Origin: Flavobacteriales bacterium UBA852
GTDB lineage: Bacteria; Bacteroidota; Bacteroidia; Flavobacteriales_E; Vicingaceae
DNA: 64,000 bases
Direction: 5' to 3'
Assembly (NCBI GenBank): GCA_002295925.1
Contig: DBGO01000013.1
Coordinates: 62,001-126,000, forward strand
The position numbers and the translations under genes were made by a program. The notes beneath the pieces were generated by a model, which was given only the letters and a program-made list of their open reading frames with translations, was not told the origin of the DNA and made no database searches. Positions 9,181-17,538 of this stretch are shown piece by piece; position 1 is the first letter of the stretch; every line of letters begins with the position of its first letter.

Positions 9181-9331
9181 TTTAAAATTCAAATAACTGA
9201 ATTTACTTAAAAAATTAATGTCGTTCAGACTACAATAAACGGATTTTTATTGATTAAAGCAAATTCGGTTTCATACTAAAATTAGCTTATAAGCGTTATC
9301 TAATATATCCATTGCTAATATAAAATTCAAT

Positions 9332-10615
9332 ATGCAGTTTATTTTTGGAATTATTCTCACTCTTACAATTTGCTTAAATTTAATGGGGCAGAAAAAAACA
9401 CAGTCTAAAATTATATTTTTTAAAACCGGACAAAGCACTCTTTCGCAACAAGACAAGCAAGACTTGATGAATTGGCTCGCTCAGTTTGAAAATAACAATG
9501 TTAAATTTATTGTAAAAGGATATTGTGATACCGTGGGTTCTGCCAAGATAAATGAAATTTTATCCAAAAAAAGAGCTTTATCGGTTGAAAAGCTTATTAA
9601 AACCAATAACCACAAATGGACTATTGAGATAATGGCTTTTGGCGAAACAAACCTACCTTTTCCGAAAAATTCGCCAAAAAACAAGTGCGTGATAATAGAA
9701 TCTGTGGGTTTTGACGCAAATTTTGCAAAAAACTTGGGTATAAATAAGCAAAACAATAAGTCCGATTCATTAATTGATGCGACAGGTTCTTCTGACATCG
9801 TTTTTGAAAATGATACAACCATCTATTTAAGTAAAGGAACAATCATCGAAATTGAATCCGGCACTTTTTATCCTATAAAAGTTAAAGACATAAATTTTGA
9901 ATTTACAGAGATTTTTTCACTATGCGATATGCTCAAAAACAATATTATTACTCGGGATGACGAAGGGAATTGTTTACTGTCTTCAGGTATGGTATATATT
10001 CGGGCAACTTATGACGGAGAAGAAATACAACCGAATAAAGGTAAGTTTATAAGGTTAAAAATTCCTATAATTAATAGCGGAGAAAATACAACAAAAGAAA
10101 TGTCGATGTATGGAGCTTTTAAAGAAGGTGACAAAACCATTTGGCGCAAAGTTTCTTCGGTTTATTCTTATGCTGATGAAAATAATACGTACTATTTATT
10201 TAAAACCGACAGTTTATATAATTTTAATTTGGATATTTCTATTGCTGAGGTAAAATGTGAAAAAACAGGCCCAAAACTTAAACTTCCAAAAAAATTCAAC
10301 TTTGTAACTATCCTTCAAACATACCCTCCAAAAAAGTATCTGGCTACAGGTATTCAACGAAAAAAAAGAGTTTTTCAACTTGATGAGTTGCGTTATGACT
10401 ATAATCCATACATAATTATTTCCGGCATAAATAAAGATGGATTACCCGTATTAGCCGAAGGAAAACTTTCAAGATTACCCTTTAGAAAAAAAGCCAATAT
10501 GTATATTGTTAAGAAAAAACATTTTAAGCAATTGCCTCCGGGATATATTAACAGGGATAACCTTAATATGGCATTGTGTGGTCACTTAAACAAATTGGAA
10601 GAATCTTTCAAATAG
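9332..10615 (+). CDS. Exported protein with N-terminal OmpA-like domain
   Basis: 427 residues. A signal peptide (1-20) ends near LMGQ, then residues about 25-125 form an OmpA C-terminal-like fold (IIFFKTGQSTLSQQD, VKGYCDTVGSAKINEILSKK, IMAFGETN), the peptidoglycan-binding type domain. The remaining 300 residues are rich in beta strands and match no family I can name. Putting the OmpA-like domain first instead of last is unusual. It is an isolated plus-strand gene; its TAG stop directly abuts the convergent stop of the next gene with no spacer. A cell-wall-attached envelope role is inferred. The start ATG at 9332 gives a sensible signal peptide. Confidence 0.75.
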   Translation: MQFIFGIILTLTICLNLMGQKKTQSKIIFFKTGQSTLSQQDKQDLMNWLAQFENNNVKFIVKGYCDTVGSAKINEILSKKRALSVEKLIKTNNHKWTIEIMAFGETNLPFPKNSPKNKCVIIESVGFDANFAKNLGINKQNNKSDSLIDATGSSDIVFENDTTIYLSKGTIIEIESGTFYPIKVKDINFEFTEIFSLCDMLKNNIITRDDEGNCLLSSGMVYIRATYDGEEIQPNKGKFIRLKIPIINSGENTTKEMSMYGAFKEGDKTIWRKVSSVYSYADENNTYYLFKTDSLYNFNLDISIAEVKCEKTGPKLKLPKKFNFVTILQTYPPKKYLATGIQRKKRVFQLDELRYDYNPYIIISGINKDGLPVLAEGKLSRLPFRKKANMYIVKKKHFKQLPPGYINRDNLNMALCGHLNKLEESFK

Positions 10616-12193
10616 TTACGGCATAATATTCCATTCGGTTTCTTGCTCCCAGTTTTGTAAAATTTTCACCGGATTGTTTTTATATCCAATTACGCGTTCG
10701 GGTTGTCGGTTGTTCAATACATCGCCACAATCCCATAGATTATTTTTGTTTTCATCCAACACACAATAAAGCGAATAACTGTTGGGTGTCAGGTATTTAA
10801 AATCAACCTCTGCCTTTCCGGTATAGGTTTTGGTGCGCAACACTTCCTTTTGACTTTTATCTTTTAAGATGATAAAATAAGGCGAATCAAATGCCGGGTT
10901 TACAGTTACCTTTAAGTTTCCAAAATTAGCGGCATCTTGCACGGATAAATCAAAACGCAACGTATCTTGATTTGCTTTGTTGTAAAAGTTTTTTATCGCC
11001 CCCGGCAAAAAATATAATTTATACACCCTTTGTTCTGCATTGTTAATGCTGATTTGCCAACGGTTTTGTGTTTTTTTTACCGCATAAAACTTTTCAGGCA
11101 TGCTGTCTTTTAACAATATAACTTTTGAACTGTCAACCGTAAAGGGCAAAAACGAAGTAAATGTAAATTTTGGCTCGGGTATAACGCTTTTGGTTTTTAT
11201 TAAAGAAATTTGTACCGATGAATCTTTTGGTGGCATATAGCGGTACGAAATTGTATCGGCAAATTGATTATTGTAAATAAACAGTGAAACCGAATCGTTT
11301 TTGTTTAAGTTTTGTGCAACTATCAACAACGAATCACCGTTTTTGTAAACCGTATAAGGTGAATTTGGATAAAGCATTTTTGCTTCAAAATCATTTCGTT
11401 GAATATTTTCCGTTTCTATTAAAAACGCTCCGGATTCCAATTGCTTTGTTTTCTTAATTTTTGGCATACAATCTTCAGCAACATACGTTCTGATGTGTAA
11501 ATCATTCCGGTTAGAATCTACTGATAAGACTTCCGGTAAAAAACCAATCTTTTCGCCGGGCAAATCATACACATAATTGTTATTGATATCCTTTAATGCC
11601 AATAATCGATAATTACCGTTTTTAATATGTTTTATTGTAAAAGAACCGTCTTTTTGTGTTAATCCCACATATGAGGGGCGTGTTTTAAAAAATGTATCGG
11701 ACAAATTCGGGTAAAGAAGAACAAAAATTTTCTCATCCGGTTTTAGTGTATATGCATCAACAACATTGCCTGATATTTCTAAAGAATCAATATACTTTCC
11801 GGTAGAAAACACATATTGAAAATTTTCTGCCGGATTGTTTTCCGTAATATCCACAATGCTGTTTCCAAACGAAAAGGTGTAGGTTGTATTCGGTAATAAG
11901 GTGTCTGAAAGTTCAATAATTAGCGTTTTGCCCTTCAATTTAAATTTGGGCGTATTTTTTAATGCCGGCGAACTTAAAAATTGCTTGTGAATATTGTTCA
12001 GTTTAATAAATTCATCAAACTCAACATATATTTTTTTGGGCGAAACCAAAGTACTGTTATTGCCCGGAATGGTTTTAATTACCTGTGGTGGTGTAATGTC
12101 TTTTTCTCCTCCAGTAAGTGGTGTAATTTGTGCACACGCATACCAAGCAAAAAGTAAAACAAGGGCTATATAACGGAATAACAGGCGGTTCAT
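10616..12193 (-). CDS. Exported Ig-like domain protein (SbsA-type Ig-like N-terminus)
   Basis: 525 residues from the ATG at 12193. That start overlaps the msrC stop as TAATG, a translational coupling arrangement; an in-frame start 27 bases upstream would lie inside msrC. The signal peptide ends in YACAQ, which may be an A/Q signal peptidase I site or a poor lipobox. Residues about 25-130 (ITPPQVIKTIPGNNST, YVEFDEFIKL, TTYTFSFGNSIVD) are the bacterial Ig-like fold often found at the front of Bacteroidota surface proteins, and a region near 135-250 (ISGNVVDAYTL) looks like a carboxypeptidase-regulatory-like beta domain. The rest is beta-rich and unassigned. It probably sits on the outer membrane or in the periplasm; the function is unknown. 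Confidence 0.8.
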   Translation of the reverse strand: MNRLLFRYIALVLLFAWYACAQITPLTGGEKDITPPQVIKTIPGNNSTLVSPKKIYVEFDEFIKLNNIHKQFLSSPALKNTPKFKLKGKTLIIELSDTLLPNTTYTFSFGNSIVDITENNPAENFQYVFSTGKYIDSLEISGNVVDAYTLKPDEKIFVLLYPNLSDTFFKTRPSYVGLTQKDGSFTIKHIKNGNYRLLALKDINNNYVYDLPGEKIGFLPEVLSVDSNRNDLHIRTYVAEDCMPKIKKTKQLESGAFLIETENIQRNDFEAKMLYPNSPYTVYKNGDSLLIVAQNLNKNDSVSLFIYNNQFADTISYRYMPPKDSSVQISLIKTKSVIPEPKFTFTSFLPFTVDSSKVILLKDSMPEKFYAVKKTQNRWQISINNAEQRVYKLYFLPGAIKNFYNKANQDTLRFDLSVQDAANFGNLKVTVNPAFDSPYFIILKDKSQKEVLRTKTYTGKAEVDFKYLTPNSYSLYCVLDENKNNLWDCGDVLNNRQPERVIGYKNNPVKILQNWEQETEWNIMP

Positions 12194-12675
12194 TAAAACA
12201 AAGTGCTGACGTATTGACACAAATTTTCCAAATAAAAACGGTCTATCGCCGAAAAATCATTCTTTTTATCGCTGTCAACATCCAAAACGGCTACAACTTC
12301 TCCGTTTTTTAGTATTGGCACAACGATTTCCGACTGCGACAAACTACTGCAAGCGATGTGCCCGGGAAAAGCATTTACATCTTCTACCAGCATCGTTTTT
12401 TTCTGTTCCCAAGCAGTACCGCAAACACCTCTTCCTTTTGCTATTCTTGTACAAGCAAGAGTGCCTTGAAACGGACCCAATACCAATTCATTATTTTTTA
12501 CCAAATAAAACCCCACCCAAAAAAATTGTAACGCTTCTTTTAAAATTGCCGAAATATTCGCCAAGTTGGCAGTTATATCCGGCTCTCCTTCTGTTAAGGC
12601 AATAATTTGTGGAAGAATCTCCTTGTAAATTTCTTCTCTGTTTGCTGTTTTGGGTATGTAAATACTCTCCGACAT
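12193..12675 (-). CDS. msrC: GAF-domain free methionine-(R)-sulfoxide reductase
   Basis: 160 residues, a single GAF domain. It reduces free L-methionine-R-sulfoxide in the cytosol, using thioredoxin as electron donor in characterised members. The family fingerprint is complete: LGPFQGTLAC, GRGVCGTAW, FPGHIAC and SEIVVPI. The three functional cysteines fall at 75, 85 and 109, with the same spacing as Cys84, 94 and 118 of the E. coli enzyme. A TATATTTG -7 element ends only 4 bases before the ATG, so the transcript may be leaderless. The stop overlaps the start of the Ig-like protein gene downstream (TAATG). Divergent from ssb. High confidence in the enzyme assignment from motif conservation. 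Confidence 0.93.
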   Translation of the reverse strand: MSESIYIPKTANREEIYKEILPQIIALTEGEPDITANLANISAILKEALQFFWVGFYLVKNNELVLGPFQGTLACTRIAKGRGVCGTAWEQKKTMLVEDVNAFPGHIACSSLSQSEIVVPILKNGEVVAVLDVDSDKKNDFSAIDRFYLENLCQYVSTLF

Positions 12676-12679
12676 AATG

Positions 12680-12709
12680 CAAATATAACCGTAAGCTTAC
12701 GCAATACAA
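12680..12709 (-). promoter_or_regulatory. Promoter of msrC (TTG-N19-TATATTTG)
   Basis: On the minus strand TTG (12709-12707) is followed, 19 bases later, by TATATTTG (12687-12680), which fits the -33/-7 promoter of Bacteroidota. Only 4 bases separate the -7 element from the msrC ATG at 12675, so the transcript start should be at or next to the start codon. Confidence 0.6.
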
Positions 12710-12799
12710 CCGGATTTGCTAAAAATTATTTTATGATGATGATTTTGCAAAACAAATTTTAACATAAGTTACAGATGATAAAAAATCAAAAATTTATTT

Positions 12800-12807
12800 T
12801 ACCTTTG
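12800..12807 (+). promoter_or_regulatory. Candidate -7 element upstream of ssb
   Basis: TACCTTTG matches TAnnTTTG and lies 26 bases before the ssb ATG, in an AT-rich stretch shared with the divergent msrC promoter. No clear TTTG is present 19 bases upstream. Confidence 0.5.
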
Positions 12808-12833
12808 TTTAAATAAACAAAACAAACAATATT

Positions 12834-13262
12834 ATGGCCGGAGTAAACAAAGTTATACTAATAGGAAATTTGGGTGCCGACCCTGAAGTAAGACACTTAG
12901 AAAACGGAACACCTGTAGCATCATTGCGCATTGCTACCAGCGAAACTTACAAAGACCGCACAACCGGCGAAAGAAAAACCATTACCGAATGGCACAATGT
13001 GGTATTATGGAGAGGATTAGCCGAAATTGCCGAAAAATACCTAAAAAAAGGAAATCAAGTTTATGTAGAAGGTAAGCTGAGAACCCGCTCTTGGCAAGGA
13101 GATGACGGAAACAACCGTTATACGACCGAAATTGTAGCCGATAACTTAACGATGCTTGGCGGAAGACAATCGGCAGAAGTTCCTGCAGCGGCACCTTCGC
13201 CATCAACAAAAGAACCCGATATTGACACTACGCCACAAGAGGATGATGATTTGCCTTTTTAA
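12834..13262 (+). CDS. ssb: Single-stranded DNA-binding protein
   Basis: 142 residues. The N-terminal OB fold (MAGVNKVILIGNLGADPEVR, then LRIATSE and ITEWHNVVLW) spans about 1-108, followed by a short Pro/Ala/Ser linker and the acidic C-terminal tail ending DDDLPF, which recruits replication and repair partners. It binds ssDNA as a homotetramer in replication, repair and recombination. The gene sits directly upstream of gldE (32-base gap), the usual ssb-gldE-gldD order of gliding Bacteroidota; mutY, which often precedes ssb in the phylum, is not adjacent here. Start ATG at 12834, with a TACCTTTG -7 element 26 bases upstream. Confidence 0.97.
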   Translation: MAGVNKVILIGNLGADPEVRHLENGTPVASLRIATSETYKDRTTGERKTITEWHNVVLWRGLAEIAEKYLKKGNQVYVEGKLRTRSWQGDDGNNRYTTEIVADNLTMLGGRQSAEVPAAAPSPSTKEPDIDTTPQEDDDLPF

Positions 13263-13294
13263 CGAAAATTTAAGTTGAACCAATTTTTATCGCC

Positions 13295-14680
13295 TTGGAC
13301 GACCCGGAACCTTTTCTGAACATATTGTCTCTATTATTTTCTCCGGCAAGTGTAATGCTGTCGGTTAGCCTTAGTTTTATTTTTGCGCTATCTGCTATTA
13401 TTGTACTCATTGTGCTTTCGGCTTTGTTTTCAGGAGCAGAAGTAGCTTATTTTTCTATATCAAAAGATACTGCAAAAGAATTAGAAGACGGTAACAACAT
13501 TACCGACAAGCGTGTTGCACAATTGCTTAAGAGCCCGAAAAATCTGTTGGCAACCATACTTATTGCCAATAACTTTGTGAATATCGGAATAGTTATTCTT
13601 TCAACTTATGTATTATCCGGAATGCTCGAATCAATCCGGTTGCCGTGGTTGAAATTTTTAGTAGAAGTGGTATTGGTTACCTTTATACTGCTTCTTTTTG
13701 GTGAGATTATTCCTAAAATATATGCCTCAAAAAATGCTCTTGGGTTTGCCCGTAAAGCATCGGTATTGCTTTATGTTGCCAAAATTATCTTTAAACCGTT
13801 GGCTCAACTGTTGGTCAGTTCTACCAATTTTATCGATAAAAAAATAAAAAGAAAAGGACCCGAAATTTCGGTAGATGAATTATCTCACGCTTTGGAAATT
13901 GCCAACGACATAGACGAATCGGATGAAGAACATAAAATTCTGAAAAGTATTATATCTTTTGGTGATATTAGCGTAAAGCAAGTAATGACGGCGCGTGTGG
14001 ATGTTGTGGCTATTGAGTACAACACCAAATATTCCGACGTGTTGAAAATAATTGAAGAGAGTGGATTTTCACGTATTCCGGTATATAAAGGCACATTTGA
14101 TACCGTTGTGGGCATTTTGTATATTAAAGATTTATTGCCGCACTTGGATAAGAATAATAACTTTAAGTGGCAAAAACTGTTGCGTACACCTTATTTTGTT
14201 CCGGAGTCGAAAAAACTTGACGATTTGCTGAAGAGTTTCCAAAACCGTAAAATTCACATTGCCATAGTAGTTGATGAATATGGCGGAACAAGCGGAATTA
14301 TCACTCTTGAAGATGTATTGGAAGAAATTGTAGGTGAAATAAGCGACGAGTTTGACGATGACGAATATGTTTATTCAAAACTTGATGAAAATAATTATGT
14401 TTTTGAAGCTAAAATTCCGCTTAATGATTTGTACCGGATTTTAAAATTGGATGATGATAAGCCCTTTGACGAAGTTAAAGGAGATGCCGACACTTTAGGA
14501 GGTTTGGTGATAGAAATAGCCGGAAAAATCCCTCAAAAAAACGAGCGTATTACTTATAAAAATTATGTTTTCACTATCGAAGCGGCAGACAAGCGTCGAA
14601 TAAAGCGCATCAAACTCACCATAAAAAATACTGAAAATAACGATGAAAAGAAAAAAGAAGCGGATACTGTAATCGATTAA
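13295..14680 (+). CDS. gldE: Gliding motility-associated protein GldE (CNNM/CBS/CorC family)
   Basis: 461 residues from a TTG start. The beginning DDPEPFL is typical of GldE-type proteins and supports this start over the next in-frame Met, 19 residues later. Domain order: CNNM/DUF21 membrane region (about 20-170, at least three helices, with LFSGAEVAYF), a tandem CBS pair (about 205-340, including VMTARVDVVAI and VVDEYGGTSGIITLEDVLEEIVG), and a CorC_HlyC transporter-associated domain (about 365-445). GldE is an inner-membrane protein linked to gliding and type IX secretion in Flavobacterium; relatives are magnesium or cobalt efflux proteins. It lies between ssb and gldD, which makes the GldE label much more secure than generic hemolysin. 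Confidence 0.93.
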   Translation: MDDPEPFLNILSLLFSPASVMLSVSLSFIFALSAIIVLIVLSALFSGAEVAYFSISKDTAKELEDGNNITDKRVAQLLKSPKNLLATILIANNFVNIGIVILSTYVLSGMLESIRLPWLKFLVEVVLVTFILLLFGEIIPKIYASKNALGFARKASVLLYVAKIIFKPLAQLLVSSTNFIDKKIKRKGPEISVDELSHALEIANDIDESDEEHKILKSIISFGDISVKQVMTARVDVVAIEYNTKYSDVLKIIEESGFSRIPVYKGTFDTVVGILYIKDLLPHLDKNNNFKWQKLLRTPYFVPESKKLDDLLKSFQNRKIHIAIVVDEYGGTSGIITLEDVLEEIVGEISDEFDDDEYVYSKLDENNYVFEAKIPLNDLYRILKLDDDKPFDEVKGDADTLGGLVIEIAGKIPQKNERITYKNYVFTIEAADKRRIKRIKLTIKNTENNDEKKKEADTVID

Positions 14681-14701
14681 AATTCATTAACAAAGTTTCA
14701 C

Positions 14702-14709
14702 TACCTTTG
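14702..14709 (+). promoter_or_regulatory. Candidate -7 element immediately before gldD
   Basis: TACCTTTG fits the TAnnTTTG consensus and ends 6 bases before the gldD ATG at 14716, so a transcript from it would be leaderless or nearly so. The -33 region is weak. gldD could also be read from the gldE transcript. Confidence 0.45.
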
Positions 14710-14715
14710 TTCCGG

Positions 14716-15321
14716 ATGAAAATATCTGTATTCAAAAAAAAACTACCGGCTTGGGCAATCTTATTTGCCTTTTTGATTCTTCAATCTTGCGAAGATGGAG
14801 AATATCAACCGCGACCAAAAGGTTATTTTCGAATAGATTTTCCACAAAAAAATTACCGGCAATATCAAGGAGATTGCCCATTCAGTTTTTCTTACCCAAC
14901 TTATACCCACATTGTTAACAACCCAAACGGCTATTGTTGGATGAATATTGTTTTCCCAAAATTTAAAGCAACGGTTTACTTAAGTTACAGTCCTGTTCAA
15001 AACAATATAGATACTTTACTCGAAGATTCGCACACCTTGGTTTACAAGCACGCTGTTAAAGCAGCAGATATTCAGCTTAACACCATTATTGACACATCAA
15101 AGCACACATACATTACCACATACGATATTTATGGCGATGCTGCATCGGAGTTTCAGTTTCAAATTACTGATTCAACCCGTCACTTTTTGCGCGGTTCATT
15201 ATATTTCAATACTGCGCCAAACCGCGATTCGCTTCAACCGGTCATCAATTTTATTAAGCAAGATATTGATGTAATGCTCAAATCTTTTGAGTGGAAAACC
15301 CAAGATGACAACCCCGACTAA
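14716..15321 (+). CDS. gldD: Gliding motility lipoprotein GldD
   Basis: 201 residues from the ATG at 14716; an in-frame TTG nine bases upstream lies within the promoter-like TACCTTTG and is unlikely. The lipoprotein signal ends in LQSC (Cys25). The mature N-terminus YQPRPKGYFRIDFP is the recognisable GldD signature, and the rest (FSFSYPTY, NPNGYCWMNIVFP) matches the family's layout and length. GldD is needed for gliding and chitin use in Flavobacterium johnsoniae and is associated with the T9SS; its molecular activity is unknown. It sits 35 bases after gldE, completing the ssb-gldE-gldD block. Confidence 0.95.
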   Translation: MKISVFKKKLPAWAILFAFLILQSCEDGEYQPRPKGYFRIDFPQKNYRQYQGDCPFSFSYPTYTHIVNNPNGYCWMNIVFPKFKATVYLSYSPVQNNIDTLLEDSHTLVYKHAVKAADIQLNTIIDTSKHTYITTYDIYGDAASEFQFQITDSTRHFLRGSLYFNTAPNRDSLQPVINFIKQDIDVMLKSFEWKTQDDNPD

Positions 15322-15413
15322 TTATATTTTGGGCTACTAACAAAAATCAGGACTTTTTCATTCTGCATTTTAAAAGAAATTCAGTAATATTGATTACTAA
15401 AATCAATACTACA

Positions 15414-16118
15414 ATGGCAATAAACAAAACGATAGCAAATGCCGAAGAAGCAATTAAAGATATAAAAGACGGCATGACATTAATGGTTGGCGGATTTGGA
15501 TTGTGCGGAATTCCCGAAAACCTCATCGCTGCATTGGTAAAAAAAGGCGTAAAAAATCTCACTTGTATCTCCAACAATGCCGGAGTGGACGACTTTGGTT
15601 TGGGGTTACTTTTGCAAAACAAACAAATTAAAAAAATGATTTCGTCATACGTTGGAGAAAATGACGAATTTGAACGACAAATGCTTAGCGGAGAATTAGA
15701 GGTTGACCTTATCCCTCAAGGCACACTTGCCGAGCGGTGTCGTGCCGGAGGAGCAGGGATACCTGCGTTTTACACGCCTGCCGGATACGGAACCGAAGTG
15801 GCAGAAGGTAAAGAAGTAAGAGTTTTTAATGGCAAACCGCATATTATGGAAACCGCCCTCACAGCTGACTTTGCTTTGGTAAAAGCATGGAAAGGCGATA
15901 CTGCCGGAAATCTTATTTACAAATACACCGCCAGAAATTTTAACCCAATGATGGCAATGGCAGGCAAAATCACAATTGCCGAAGTAGAAGAATTGGTGCC
16001 CGAAGGAGAACTTGACCCTAATTTTATTCATACTCCCGGAATTTTTGTTCAACGAATTTTCCAAGGTGAGAAATATGAAAAACGCATTGAACAACGTACC
16101 GTAAGAAAATGCGATTAA
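15414..16118 (+). CDS. scoA: 3-oxoacid CoA-transferase subunit A
   Basis: 234 residues from the ATG at 15414 (MAINKTI); a TTG eight codons upstream adds a poorly fitting extension. The alpha-subunit signature MVGGFGLCGIPENLI is near residues 24-38, and GAGIPAFYTPAGYGT marks the substrate region. With subunit B it moves CoA between succinyl-CoA and acetoacetate, or a similar acid pair, in ketone-body or branched-chain and fatty acid breakdown. Subunit B follows after 35 bases. The exact acid cannot be told from sequence: the succinyl-CoA:acetoacetate and acetate types are close relatives. Confidence 0.93.
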   Translation: MAINKTIANAEEAIKDIKDGMTLMVGGFGLCGIPENLIAALVKKGVKNLTCISNNAGVDDFGLGLLLQNKQIKKMISSYVGENDEFERQMLSGELEVDLIPQGTLAERCRAGGAGIPAFYTPAGYGTEVAEGKEVRVFNGKPHIMETALTADFALVKAWKGDTAGNLIYKYTARNFNPMMAMAGKITIAEVEELVPEGELDPNFIHTPGIFVQRIFQGEKYEKRIEQRTVRKCD

Positions 16119-16153
16119 AAATTATATTTTAATGATGATAAAAAATTTGAAAT

Positions 16154-16810
16154 ATGTTAGATAAAAACGGAATAGCCAAACGTATCGCTCAAGAATTACA
16201 AGACGGATGGTATGTAAATTTAGGAATAGGTATTCCCACATTAGTGGCAAATTATATCCCCAAAGGAATAACTGTCGAGTTTCAATCGGAAAACGGTATT
16301 TTAGGCATGGGACCTTTTCCCTGCGAGGGTGAAGAGGATGCCGATTTGATTAATGCCGGAAAGCAAACTGTAACACTTTTGCCCGGAGCTTCAATTTTTG
16401 ATTCGGCAACAAGCTTTGCCATGATTCGTGGGCAACACGTACAACTTACCGTACTCGGCGCTATGGAAGTAGCTCAAAACGGCGATATTGCCAATTGGAA
16501 AATCCCGGGAAAAATGGTAAAAGGAATGGGCGGCGCAATGGACTTGGTCGCTTCGGCTCAAAACATTATTGTTGCCATGATGCACACCAATAAAAAAGGC
16601 GAAAGTAAGCTGCTTAAAAAATGTACTTTGCCCTTAACCGGTGTTGGATGCGTTTCAAAAGTCGTTACCAATTTAGCGGTTTTGGAAATAAAAGACAATG
16701 CTTTTCATTTGCTTGAAAGAGCCCCCGGGGTTTCCGTTGAAGAAATAAAAGCCGCTACCGAAGGTGATTTGGTTATAGAAGGCGATATTCCCGAAATGAA
16801 AATCGATTAA
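16154..16810 (+). CDS. scoB: 3-oxoacid CoA-transferase subunit B
   Basis: 218 residues, the usual beta-subunit length. The active-site glutamate that forms the CoA thioester is in FQSENGILGMGP (Glu46), and LGIGIPTLVANYIP at 23-36 is the glycine-rich family motif. The C-terminal part has the KKCTLPLTGVGCV segment conserved in ScoB/AtoA proteins. It forms the heteromeric cytosolic enzyme with the scoA product just upstream, in the same operon, and ends 10 bases before the DinB-like gene, which may therefore be co-transcribed. Start ATG at 16154. Confidence 0.94.
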   Translation: MLDKNGIAKRIAQELQDGWYVNLGIGIPTLVANYIPKGITVEFQSENGILGMGPFPCEGEEDADLINAGKQTVTLLPGASIFDSATSFAMIRGQHVQLTVLGAMEVAQNGDIANWKIPGKMVKGMGGAMDLVASAQNIIVAMMHTNKKGESKLLKKCTLPLTGVGCVSKVVTNLAVLEIKDNAFHLLERAPGVSVEEIKAATEGDLVIEGDIPEMKID

Positions 16811-16820
16811 ATCAAAAATT

Positions 16821-17351
16821 GTGATAAATGAATTAATAGAAAGTTTACAAAAACGCTTTCATTATTACGAAAATGTAGGCATTAGAGCTATTGAGCAAAT
16901 CAAAGACGAAAGCAAACTTTTTTGGCAATACAACGAACAAAGCAACAGTATTGCCATTACAGTAAATCATTTACATGGAAATATGCTTTCGCGGTTTACA
17001 AACTTTTATACCGAAGACGGAGAAAAACCATGGCGAAAGCGCGATGCCGAATTTGAAAACAATATCCACTCCAAAAAAGAACTGTTGGAAAAATGGCATG
17101 AAGGGTGGAACACCGTTTTTGATGTAATAGACAATCTTACTCCCGAAAAATTAAACGGAACAGTTACCATTCGAAACGAACAACATTCGGTAATAGATGC
17201 CATAAATCGCCAACTGACACATTATGCCTATCACATAGGTGAAATTGTTTACACAGCAAAAATGATTTGCGGTAACGATTGGCAATCGCTAACCATTCCT
17301 AAAGGAAAATCAGAAGAATTTAATCGTAAAATGATGCAGAAAAAGAAGTGA
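16821..17351 (+). CDS. DinB-superfamily protein (DUF1572-like)
   Basis: 176 residues, starting with GTG at 16821, 10 bases after scoB. The all-helical sequence carries histidines placed for the DinB/YfiT metal site: His50 or His52 in VNHLHGN, and His134 and His138 in LTHYAYHIGEI. The N-terminus IESLQKRFHYYENVGIRAIEQ is typical of the DUF1572 subgroup. Members of this superfamily use a divalent metal and include thiol-dependent S-transferases, but this subgroup has no proven substrate. Its close spacing to scoAB suggests co-transcription, though a functional link to CoA transfer is not evident. Confidence 0.82.
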   Translation: MINELIESLQKRFHYYENVGIRAIEQIKDESKLFWQYNEQSNSIAITVNHLHGNMLSRFTNFYTEDGEKPWRKRDAEFENNIHSKKELLEKWHEGWNTVFDVIDNLTPEKLNGTVTIRNEQHSVIDAINRQLTHYAYHIGEIVYTAKMICGNDWQSLTIPKGKSEEFNRKMMQKKK

Positions 17352-17493
17352 TTTTTTTGGAATTCTATTTTAAATTTATAATCTGAATTTCTGCACTTTA
17401 CAAACTTTATGACGCTAACTTTTTTACCTGCTTATTTTATTATGTTTTGCATAAAATATTTAATAAAAACATCAATCACAACAATTTTAATCG

Positions 17494-17501
17494 TACCTTT
17501 G
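17494..17501 (+). promoter_or_regulatory. Candidate -7 element upstream of desaturase gene
   Basis: TACCTTTG matches TAnnTTTG and lies 37 bases before the ATG at 17539, inside a 187-base non-coding gap. No clear -33 TTTG. Confidence 0.5.
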
Positions 17502-17538
17502 ACGTTAATAGATTACCCGATTAGATTAAAATTATTTT

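Noticed and set aside
13295..14680. Hemolysin annotation for the CBS/CorC protein
   Set aside because: Position between ssb and gldD and the N-terminal signature identify it as GldE.
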